Under the pieces are notes generated by a model. It was not told where the DNA came from and ran no database searches. It saw only the letters and a program-made list of their open reading frames with translations. The position numbers and the translations under genes were made by a program. A DNA stretch of 64,000 nt from Hevea brasiliensis. Its lineage: Eukaryota > Streptophyta > Magnoliopsida > Malpighiales > Euphorbiaceae. The stretch lies in NCBI RefSeq assembly GCF_030052815.1, contig NC_079499.1, positions 82,065,183 through 82,129,182 of the forward strand, written 5' to 3'. Below are positions 24,901 through 34,374 of this stretch, piece by piece; within the stretch, counting starts at the first letter, position 1; each line of letters starts with the position of its first letter.

Positions 24901-25664
24901 GCATGTTTAGCCAAAATTTTGAATAAATTTGATTGAAGTTTTGCATAAAGATTATTTTAGTATGTTGTGCACCACTGAGTCCTAGTACTCAGCGATAGCT
25001 TCTATTGCCGCAGATCTGAGAGACTAGAGGAGCGCAGATCGAGTCACGAGGATTGAGGATCGTTCTGCTTTGAAGCTATCGGGTATAATTTATACCCTGA
25101 TCGTAAATATTATTTTGATGTATGTAATGCACAGAAATGTATGGACATGTGAAGATGGGTTTTGAGCAGCTTGTACAAAATCTGTATAAAATTTGTAATA
25201 AACTTTAGTTTGGATTTTCTTAATGTAAATATTTGTATGATGAATGTATAAAATTGATTGACTATACATTGAGGACTATTGAATTTTGACTTGAGAAATT
25301 TATTGAAATGATTGTGAAATTGATTGAGTTTGATTGTGAAACCGAAGTAGTGGTTGAGAAAAACTTTTAGAAGTGCTTTTTACAGGTATTTGAAGAACGG
25401 TTTTCTCAAAATACAGAGGAAACTCTGTCAAAATTTTTATAGAATTTGCGGAAAACTAAAATGGACCAAAAATATTAACTAGTTTTAATTTTAACTAAAT
25501 GTTTTAAATGCCTATTAGAAAATGCTCACCACTTAACAAAAGTAAGAAAATTGATTTAAAATCCTTTGTAAGGTACTTAATGAGTTATCGGTAGGTGAAG
25601 TTCGGTAATTCATTAGGTATTCTACGGGATCATGTTATGCCTTACAGAGGGGTAAGGTGTGACA
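21964..25664 (+). mobile_element. 3' LTR of element A
   Basis: A 3701-bp copy of the 5' LTR, starting TGTAACACCC and ending GGTGTGACA. Differences from the 5' copy are mostly scattered transitions. Two clusters stand out, at 23832-23864 and 25005-25055, where several adjacent bases differ. The perfect palindrome AAATGAACAGT-A-ACTGTTCATTT at 23448-23470 is reduced in the 5' copy. Confidence 0.93.
24717..24788. repeat. Tandem 2 x 36-bp repeat in the 3' LTR of A
   Basis: This is the same two-unit duplication as in the 5' LTR, with both units intact. Confidence 0.88.
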
Positions 25665-25669
25665 TGAAT

Positions 25670-26660
25670 GATAGTTCCATAGCACTTTAACCAGGTGTAT
25701 CTGTTTATTCCTCAGCTGCTTTACCTCATAAGCCAGAATTTTTATGGGTTCTTCCTCATATGAGAGGTCTGGATTTACTTCAATCTCTTCAACTGATAGT
25801 ACATGAGATGGGTCAGATCTGTACCTCCTTCACATGGACACATGGAAGACACTGTGTATCCTTGCTAGCTCTGGAGGTAATGCCAACCGATATGCCAAAG
25901 GACCCACTCTTTCCAGAACCTCATATGGTCCGATGAAACGAGGACTCAGTTTCCCTTTCTGCCAGATCTCATAATCCTCTTCCAAGGAGAAACTTTGAGG
26001 AATACCTTATCGCCTACTGCATATTCAATATCTCTTCTTTTCAAATCAACATAGGACTTCTGACGGTTTGATGCAGCCTTGAGTCTATCTCTAATTAATC
26101 TGATCTTTTCCTCTGTCTGCTGAACAATTTCTGGCCCAATCATCTTCCTTTCACCTATTTCATCCCAACATAAGGGAGTTCTGCACTTCCTGCCATACAA
26201 TGCTTCATATGGAGGCATTCCAATGCTTTATTGGTAGCTGTTGTTATAAGCAAACTCAATCAAAGGCAAGTGTGTATCCCAACTACCTTCAAGTTCAATC
26301 ACACAAGCCCGTAGCATATCCTCCAATATCTGAATTACCCTTTCAGATTGGCCATCTGTCTGTGGGTGGAATGCTGTGCTGAAGTTCAATCTAGTTCCTA
26401 GGGCTCTCTGAAGACTACCCCAGAATCTAGAAGTGAACCTAGGATCCCTGTCAGATACAATTGATACTAGCACTCCATGCCATTTTACAATCTCATATAT
26501 GTACAATCTGGCCAATCTTTCCAGGCTATAGTCCATCCGGACTGGCAAAAAGTGAGCAGACTTGGTTAGTCTATCAATTATGACCTATACTGCATCTTGA
26601 CTATTCTGTGTCCTCGGAAGTTTCATCACAAAATCCATAGTTATCTGTTCCCTTACTATG
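25670..26660 (-). pseudogene. Integrase core and C-terminal part of element B pol
   Basis: Minus-strand frames at 26228-26548 and 25946-26218 give a Tekay integrase. The core includes [14 protein letters not shown] and the canonical [13 protein letters not shown] (about 26360), with catalytic D and E. It continues through FAYNNSYQ and YEALYGRKCRTPLCW to [11 protein letters not shown] stop falls just after NNSYQ (about 26228) and a frameshift after SGRKGN (about 25946); the tail continues toward the chromodomain. The N-terminal zinc-binding part is missing. Just upstream, about 26549-26660, the start of the core (DFVMKLPRTQ-like) is still readable, with a stop. Confidence 0.85.
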
Positions 26661-26960
26661 TTTCATAAGGTGCCACTTGTATACTAGCTTGACACTTATT
26701 AATGTATACAAATTCTGTTAGTGGGATGTATCTGTCCCATCTCCTCTCGGATTCAATGACACAAGTTCTCAATATATTCTTGAGGGCTTATCACATTTTA
26801 CAGGTTATTATTATCATTTCATTTCATTATTTATAGGAACTCAATGAGTTTCCGAATTTACCTGAATTACTTGTTTCGACTGTCCATCCGTTTGAGGATG
26901 ATAAGTCGTACTGATATCTTTAAGCTTATAGCAATTATTGTGGTACAGGTAATTCACATT
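26661..26960 (-). pseudogene. Second, diverged integrase fragment inside element B
   Basis: On the minus strand, upstream in pol order of B's own integrase, I can read a second integrase piece. It shows YHPQTDGQS (about 26875-26920) and further on LRTCVIESERRWDRYIPL, FVYINKCQASIQVAPYE. These match the same region as DGQSERVIQ...LRACVIE...[17 protein letters not shown], but are clearly diverged and come from another gypsy lineage or an old copy. The order implies duplication or template switching, since integrase core sequence occurs twice in series. The frame is short and broken. Confidence 0.65.
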
Positions 26961-27480
26961 AATATAACTGAGTCACTGACTCTAGCTACCTTACAAGTGT
27001 AGTCGTTTGATAGGCTAGTTCTGAAGTTTTACATTTCTGACTAAAATTTTCACATTTATTTCCAGTAATAGTACTCTATTCGGGTGTAACTGTATCAATT
27101 TATAGATTACTTACAAATATTCTTAATTTATTATACCACGAGAAAGCATGTAGCTCTACACAATAATCCCGCGTCGGTACTATAATCTGCAGCTTATAAT
27201 ACAAACATCGAGAACATTACATAGTCACTACGTTATAACCTCATGGACTAGGTTTTCTAACATATTATCTTTATTGAATCCACTAATATCCCAAATCGAT
27301 TCTGATTACAATTTCCTTTGACAATTGCTAACAGTAACATCTTTGCCCTCATCTAGAGCAATTTTATTACTGTAACTTACTTTTAGGTCCTCTTGCCTTA
27401 CATTAAGTAGTCTCGCCAATTAACTTTATAATTTACGGTATGTTAGAAAATACTTTTAGCTAACAATTCTTCCAAAATTA
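26961..27480. other. Unassigned degraded interior of element B
   Basis: About 520 bp lie where reverse transcriptase and RNase H (normally about 2 kb) should be. I see no motif such as [12 protein letters not shown] or YTDHKSL on either strand, and no long frame. It may be decayed pol or unrelated filler gained by recombination. Confidence 0.5.
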
Positions 27481-27740
27481 ATGTCAACCATACTTGTTAT
27501 TGTAGTTATTATCCTAAAGGACTAGTCACTAATACATCAAAATTCATTTCCATGTAAAGGAATAATAACAGAAGATATAGTTCTGACACTAACACACAAC
27601 TAAGTAGTGCTGGGATCAAATAATAACTAATTGTTTCTTTCAAAAATTAAGAACTTACCAGCAGCTACATCTGAAGTTTATGCTCCTTTTACTTGGCGCA
27701 TAGTGGACTCTCTGACTGGTGCGTTACTATATTCGGGTTG
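27481..27740 (-). pseudogene. Protease remnant of element B
   Basis: Minus-strand pieces resemble the Tekay protease across several frames: SDVAAG, then a LLFDP-like active-site remnant, then DVLVTSPLG-like sequence (about 27505-27540). Several stops and shifts are visible. The glycine and threonine around the catalytic aspartate cannot be read reliably, so this piece is non-functional. Confidence 0.65.
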
Positions 27741-28318
27741 ATTCACTGTGTTATAGTGGTGAGGAGTACCAACTCTATTTCTATCTTGACTCTGACTGAC
27801 GGTCTGTGAACTCCGGAGAGCAGATCAAGGTGGTTTAGCACAATCTTTAGCAAAGTGTCCAAGTTTTCTACAATTGTAATAGGCTCCAGAGGCCTTACGA
27901 CAAATGCCTCCATGTAGCTTACCACAAACATGGCAGAAACGGGCAGAATAGGAACTTCTGGTTGTTCGACGACTAGATCTTAGTGGTCTCTGCCCTGATG
28001 ATCCGCCTCTATCATATTTCTGAGCTCGGGGTTCCTCAAATTCTTTTCTCTTCCCCGAATTACTGTTCAAACTCTGACCCATAGGTTTCTCCCTCTTTTC
28101 CATTTCACACTGCCCTTGTGGGGGTTGGGTGCAGATTTGGGCTTGGTGTGATTATCAGCTATTTGTTGAAAGAAAGTGGTCATTTGCTGGGCCATTTGTG
28201 CAGTAATTTGTACTGGTAAAGCTGGTACAGTCAGGCCTTCGACACTTTGTGGAGTTAGGGACTCAACTTGTACTTCTGCCATCACGGATTGTTCTATTGT
28301 CTCATTCTTCTCTTCCAT
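27741..28318 (-). pseudogene. gag: gag remnant of element B with the capsid domain deleted
   Basis: The minus-strand ATG at 28318 starts MEEKNETIEQSVMAEVQVES, like the gag starts of A and H, and runs to QQIADNHTKPKS. It then passes, with a frame change near 28100, straight into the basic linker (GKRKEFEEPRAQKYDRGG) and the nucleocapsid region (CHVCGKLHGGIC, YYNCRKLGHFAKDC). The roughly 200-residue capsid core (LEAEQWL...AYEWW...EREFSRLS) is absent. The first cysteine of the zinc knuckle is replaced by tyrosine. This copy could not assemble particles by itself. Confidence 0.85.
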
Positions 28319-28483
28319 TCTTTTCATAGAATTTTCTATTCCTGTACAACCAATACAAGGAGATTCCTCTCCATTAGTTCACATTTATGATGTAAATGTA
28401 CTATATGTATCAAACATTTGAGCAGTTGTAGTTCTGACAAAAAGATTTCTAATTCACAGTTCGAAATTCACTTTAAAACCATT

Positions 28484-28495
28484 GCTCTGATACCA
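28484..28495 (-). promoter_or_regulatory. Primer-binding site of element B (initiator tRNA-Met)
   Basis: On the minus strand this is TGGTATCAGAGC, 8 bp after the end of the 5' LTR, the same primer type as in A, H and J. Confidence 0.92.
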
Positions 28496-28503
28496 CTTAA
28501 ACA

Positions 28504-31500
28504 TGTCACACCCTACTCCTCTGTAAGGCATGACATGATCCCGTAGTATACCTAATAAATTATCAACTCCGTCTACTGATAACCCATTAAATACACTACA
28601 AGGGATTTTAAAAACTTTTCTTACTTCTTTCACAGTGGTGAGCACTACTTACAGGTGTTAAAAACTTTTGTGAACTGAAGTGATAGAACTAACACATTTG
28701 ACTTATTTGGAATTTTTGTAAAAATTTTGGCAGAGTGCCATCTGTATTTTGGATAAAACAGTTCTTCAGAAAACCTGTAAAAAGCACTTCAATAGATTTC
28801 CAAATCTCAACTCCAACATATTTCTCAACACAACACATTTCTCAACTCAAATCCACAGTGATTTTTCAAAGACTGAGATAAAAGAAATATAATACAATTT
28901 TTTTTACAAGTCAAAATAACTCATAATTCACTTTACAACTTCAATGTACAATTTTAATTTACAACTGCTCAAATAATTTACATACATATTATTACATGCA
29001 TACATCAGACCTATGTACATGGGTATACCTATAATATACCCGAGTCGGTCCAAAGTGTCTTCAAAGAAACTTACTCACTACTCTATGCTCTTCTTACTGC
29101 GACAAAGATACAAAGCTATCGCTGAGTGGTGAACTCAGTGGTGCACAACTATAATTTAAAACATAGTACAATATACATTGACAAAATTTACAGTAAATAA
29201 TTTGAAAATCTGAATACTCATCAAATTCCAAAACTCAAAATATTCATTGCCAATAATGTAAATCATTTGTATAAATGACTTTGATCACAAAATTCAATTT
29301 ATCAAATCGTGACTAACCATTTAAGTAATTCCAACAAAATCAATTATACATAAACCATAATTGAAATCACAATTCTTTACCATTAAAAAGCCATTCTGTA
29401 TCTCGAAAATCATTCTTTATCTCAAAAATCAATCTTTATCTCAAAACCATGTTGTAGCTCAAAAACCATGTTGTATCTCACAAATCATTCTTTATCTCAC
29501 TAACTATGCAAGACTAATCCGATAGGGCCATCTTTGATGTGATTCTAACTCCCTATGGTCGTGGAGGTCGAATCAGATTCTAACTCCCTATGGTCGGGGA
29601 GGTCGAATCATCGTGCACAGTACCATCGCAATAATGAATCTTCCGCAAGGGCCATAACGATAAAATAAACTTAGATCTAACCTCAAATCAGAGGAAAATC
29701 TAAGCCTGTGCACGTACCATGGTAATCAAAACACAACTAACTCCATTGTCTTCTCAACAAATGAGAGAGACGGGTAATAACCTAGTCAAGCATCTATAGT
29801 GAGATATAAAACAATATCACAATCCTTTTAGTGAGCATAAATCACAATATAATTCGATTCAAATTCAATTCCGATATCCAACAATTTTTATGCTCATCAC
29901 AATTCAAATCATAAATTTGCATTTTTCCATGAAAATTACCATCACAATTCAAAACATGTTCTATCACAATTTTCCAAAACATAATTTATTCAATCCATAA
30001 TAATGCTTAATACTTGTGGAAATACCATTTCACAAAGCTAAATTCATACATACTATAACAATTTCAATAATCATTGAATTAAATCCAATGCTTGTTAAAC
30101 ATAATACATGAGAGAAAAATGTCATTTAATCATATGAAATATTCAAACAAAATCAGTTAAAAACTAGCTGTGCACAAACCTCTGATGACTGTCTCCTGGT
30201 CTGGACTCAATGTTTCCTTCCCTTTTCCTGAGTCCTTGCTAACTGAGAAACACAATTTGAAGTGTTTCAGTACAAAATTAAATTGTCTCTAACAATAATG
30301 TTCGATAAGTAATTCACTGAATACCCTTATTTGCTTAATCAACCAATATATCGACCCTCGATGTGTTCTAGGTAAACTAGGTTTTAGTGTCACTAATATG
30401 TCACATTCGATAGTATTTTAGGGTTGGTACGTTTTACCAAACTCATTTCCTTGTTTAGTGCATTTTAATGCAACTTGCTGGATTTCGGTATACTAGTTTG
30501 ACCGAGCCATACGACCTAGTTCCCTCGGTTTTCGGGTTTTGGTCAAAACTACAAACTTGTAGATCTATGTCTTACGGAACACAGGGCAAAATTTTAGGTC
30601 AATCCGAGTTATGTAGACCAAGTTATGGTCATTTTACTGTTGCTGGTCAAATGGCATCAAATTTGGTCATTTTAGGTCAATTTGGTCAACTTTGGTTCGG
30701 CTAGTTTTTGGACCCGAACTTGTGCAAGCTGTTTGACTTACTTATGGTCATTTCTGGGCTTTGGTGTCTTCATAAGACTTGTAGGTATGGGTCTTAACTG
30801 TTCATGGTTAAAATTTCAGGTCAATTGGACCTGTTTTGAGTGAGTTATGGCCTAAACACTAACTACTGCCCAATTGGTCAATTTTCAGGCCTCAAATGCA
30901 CCTAATCCGAATTGGTCATTTTTTTATGTCACCTTGCAAGCAGAATTTTGGTATACTTTATTAATGAAAGTTGGCACATTTTGTGCCTAGTTTCAGCTCC
31001 AATTGGTCTCATACCAATTGGAGTTACACATTTAGAGTTATAGGCTAAAATGCACACTGCCCTTAATTACCTTGCTTAAACATACATCAATGACACATTT
31101 ACCTTACTATATGTCCACTTCCCTTACCAATTCTGTTTTGGTACATTACCAAAACCATATACCACCTTACCTTAAAGTCATTTTGGGCAGATTACAAACA
31201 TCCTCAATACACCAAATAAAACTCCAATTCATAAAGTCCAAATAAAACAATACATACACATGGACATTTCTAATTCTTACACATACTTTACACAACCAAT
31301 TTACATACACACTCATCAATCCCCAATGTCACAATTCTGCCCATATCTTCATGAACACATACATTTATCAAAGAAACCTCAAGGCTGCCGAAAAGCTTCA
31401 CCATGCCAAAGTGTCCATAATTCATCAATTTCGATTCCAAGTGCATAATCACCATTTACATGTGGAATTAACTACTACGACATCAATTCACCCTATTCAA

Positions 31501-32541
31501 CATGAATTCCCATCAAACATATGTAAAATAAATCATCAAATATACAACTCCATGGCTGCCCAAAATTGATATATTAAGAACTCCTCAAACTTGAAAATTT
31601 TCTTCACAATTCAAACACCCATAACAAGTATACAAACTTTAACAAAGCAAAGTTCAAAAACTCAAACTTACCACTTTGGAAAATCTTCAAAACCTCACCA
31701 AAACTCTTCTTTCTTGCTTGCTATATGCTGCCCAATGTGTGTAGACAAGAATTATTGAAGGAACTTATGTGGAATCAAGGCTTGATCATGTGGAGAAAGA
31801 GCTTGAAAAGTGGTCGGCCATGGAGGTTTCTTTAGAAATGAAATCGGCAATGTGGAAGAATGAGGAAGATGAAGTTGAATCTGTCCATATTGGGTTTATA
31901 TATGTCCACCTATGTCCACTTAATGCTCCACTAATGTTGATTAAAAATTAAATTAATCCAAGGTTCCTTTAATTACAATTATGCCCTCATTCTTTCACTT
32001 TTTATATAATATACCACAATTTAATTTTTCATGACATTTTCCAAGTGTAATATTATTTATTTTTAATGGAAATTTAGGTCAAAAGACAACTCAGAGTGTC
32101 AAATGACCACAATGCCCCTGTTCGGGTTGCATTCCCGATTTTTCGGTAACACCGGGTTTTGTCTGTTTTTCGATTTCTCACTTTTCTTTATACTAATTAT
32201 TTAATTTTTTTTTGATATTTCTAATGATATTTATACTTCAATTGATGTCTCTTTAAGTCCTAAAAATATTTTCCAGGGTTCCTCGCGGTCCAGGGCTAGT
32301 CAACGGTCCACGCCGTGACTTCCTGGTGCGGTCGCCCATCGCTAGGGTTCTCGGCTCGCTTAACTTGGTTACATTTCTTTGCTATTATTTTTCCTTTGTT
32401 TTTCTTGTATTTTCTTTTCTTGTGTTTCATTATTTTATGTCTCCTCACACATAACGAAGTGTAGTTCTAGGCATCCTAGCTGTCCGAACAGCACTGGTCA
32501 CCGGAACAGTAAAACGCACTACCGAACTTAGGGGTGTTACA
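28504..32541 (-). mobile_element. 5' LTR of element B (right copy)
   Basis: This 4038-bp LTR is nearly identical to 9231-13266 and starts TGTCACACCC and ends GGTGTTACA on the + strand. Most differences are single bases; a cluster of changes lies at 29036-29110. The ~19-bp tandem at 29392-29499 matches the left copy. Confidence 0.92.
29392..29499. repeat. Tandem repeat, about six ~19-bp units (sister of 10120-10228)
   Basis: Degenerate units around 'tttatctcaaaaatc' are in the same order as in the left LTR of B. Confidence 0.75.
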
Positions 32542-32546
32542 CTAAA

Positions 32547-33009
32547 TTTTCATTTCTCTGATTTTATTGGACGATTAGGTCAGGAGTCACCTCTAAGGGT
32601 AAATTGACCAATTTGCCCTTCGCCAGTTTGATCCAATTTGCAAATAATTCGGTATTTCTTCCGGAGTCCTGACCTACTTATAAACTCTTTTCTGTGATTC
32701 TCTCTTTTCCACTAGGTTTGCAATAGTCCTTAAGACCGCGGTGTCACAATTTCCCATTCAAAATTAGGGTTAAAACTGACCTCGCAGTCAATTCCCGGTA
32801 AGGTCACCCATCGTCATGACCCCCGGCTCATTTAACTTTTTATGCTTTGTTTTCTTTATTTATACTTAATCTTCTAGTCAGCACTATTTATTTTTATTCA
32901 GGGCTTTTCTAGGTGTCTTAAACATGGTTCTAATCTTTTTAATTGTCCAGACCAACACCGGTCACCGGAATAGTGTAATATATCAGGCTATGCATATAGG
33001 GGTGTTACA
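32547..33009 (-). mobile_element. LTR C, terminal segment
   Basis: This continues C after B's right TSD copy. It is collinear with E from about 4430 to its end, including 'gattttattgga', 'aggtcaggagtc' and 'ggtcacccatcg', and terminates GGTGTTACA at 33009. What follows is Athila coding sequence on the opposite strand, not a polypurine tract. This is therefore an outer end of C, which inserted into Athila DNA. Visible C totals about 1960 bp; the rest lies left of D. Confidence 0.88.
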
Positions 33010-33011
33010 AA

Positions 33012-34371
33012 AGAGCTGAGAACCTAATAGCAAATCATTTGAGCAGGTTAGTGACACAAGAAGAGCCAGTTCCTTTGCAGGAACTTTTTCCTGATGAGCA
33101 GTTATTTAAATTGCAAGGTATGATCCCTTAGAATGCTGATTCGGTGAATTATTTGGTTACTAAGATTGTGCCTTTTGATTTGAGTAGAGCTAAGAAAGAG
33201 AAATTGAAAAGTGAGGCTAAGTATTATGTGTGGGATGACCTGTATTTGTGGAAATTTTATTCAAATCAAATTTTTAGGAGATGTGTTTTTGATAATGAGA
33301 TTCAATCTATTCTTACTTTTTGTTATGCCTATGCATGTGGAGGTCATTTTGGACCCAAGAGAACAGGTAGAAAAATATTATACTGTGATTTTTACTGGCC
33401 CACTATATTTCGTGATTCATATTTGATTTTTGAAAATTGCGAACAATGCCAAAGAACTGAAAGTTTAACCGGTAGGAATGAGATGATTCAGAATCCAATA
33501 CTTGTTTGTCAAATTTTTTATGTGTGGGGTATTGATTTTATGTGTCCATTTCCTTCTTCTTTTGGCTTTGTTTATATATTACTTGTTGTTGATTATGTTT
33601 TGAAATGGGTGGAAGCCAAAGCCACAAGGACTGATGATTCTAAAGCTATTATAGGTTTTATCAAGTCAAACATTTTTAGCAGGTTTGGAGTTCCTAGAGC
33701 TTTGATTAGTGACCGGAGCATGCATTTTTGTAATAGAACTGTTGAGGCATTGTTGAGGAGATATGGTGTTTTCCATAGAGTATCTACAGCTTATCATCCT
33801 CAAACAAGTGGGTAAGTAAAGGTGTCTAATAGAGAGATCAAGTCTATTTTGGAAAAAACAGTGAAGCCAAATAGAAAAGATTAGAACCTTATACTTGATG
33901 ATGCTTTGTGGGCTTACAGGACTGCTTATAAGACACCTATAGGTATGTCCCCCTACAGATTGGTATTTGGTAAGTTGTGCCACCTTCCTGTTGAGTTAGA
34001 ACATAAGGTTTATTGGGCTGTTAGACATTGTAATTTGGATTTGGATACTACTAGTGTGGAAAGAAAATTACAATTGCAGGAATTAGAGGAAATTTGACTT
34101 GAGGCTTATGAGAGTTCTAGGATCAATAAAGAAAAGACCAAGGCATTTCATGATAAACTAATTCTAAGAAAGCAGTTTGTGGTTAGGCAAAAAGTTTTAT
34201 TGTATAATTTAATATTGAAGCTGATGCTTGGTAAGTTGCATTCTCGTTGGATTGGACCCTTTGTTGTTACTAATGTGTTTCCATATGGTGCAGTTGAAAT
34301 TTAAAGTTTAGGAACTAACAAGGTGTTCAAGGCCAATGGTCATAGACCCAAGTCATTTTATTAGGGGTTTC
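33012..34371 (+). pseudogene. Athila-like Ty3/gypsy integrase fragment (oldest layer)
   Basis: The + strand reads from the end of RNase H (RAENLIANHLSRL, about 33012-33050) through integrase. Zinc-binding residues appear as GGHFGPKRTGRK...CEQCQRT. The core shows GIDFMCPFP (about 33528) and LISDRSMHF (about 33702), then [34 protein letters not shown] and HSRWIGPF. The HLSRL and [15 protein letters not shown] signatures fit the Athila/Tat branch, not Tekay. In-frame stops occur at about 33130, 33813, 33882, 34095 and 34302. The upstream part is displaced by LTR C and the downstream part by F. This integrase would have been nuclear; this copy is dead. Confidence 0.88.
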
Positions 34372-34374
34372 AGG

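Larger units (their letters stand above)
13387..25664 (+). mobile_element. Element A: full-length Tekay-type Ty3/gypsy retrotransposon
   Basis: This 12,278-bp element has LTRs 13387-17084 and 21964-25664. The perfect TSD TGAAT is at 13382-13386 and 25665-25669. The PBS is complementary to initiator tRNA-Met, and the order is gag, protease, reverse transcriptase, RNase H, integrase, chromodomain, polypurine tract. It is inserted near the 3' end of B's pol, in the opposite orientation. In the first ~480 bp of the two LTRs I count about 11 mismatches, mostly transitions, so the insertion is not very recent. Gag and the first half of pol contain stops and frameshifts; the second half of pol is open. 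Confidence 0.95.
9231..32541 (-). mobile_element. Element B: defective Tekay-type LTR retrotransposon containing element A
   Basis: B is bounded by near-identical LTRs, 9231-13266 and 28504-32541. It has a perfect TSD, CTAAA, at 9226-9230 and 32542-32546. On the minus strand its order is 5' LTR, PBS (28495-28484), gag remnant, protease remnant, disordered pol, integrase, chromodomain tail, polypurine tract (13281-13267), 3' LTR. Element A is inserted at 13386/13387. Removing A and one copy of its TSD leaves about 11.0 kb. The reverse transcriptase and RNase H are not recognisable, so B could move only with proteins supplied by a relative. Confidence 0.93.

Noticed and set aside
33144..33815. 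Intact 223-codon host gene
   Set aside because: It is the integrase of an Athila-like element with in-frame stops just before and after, bounded by LTR insertions.
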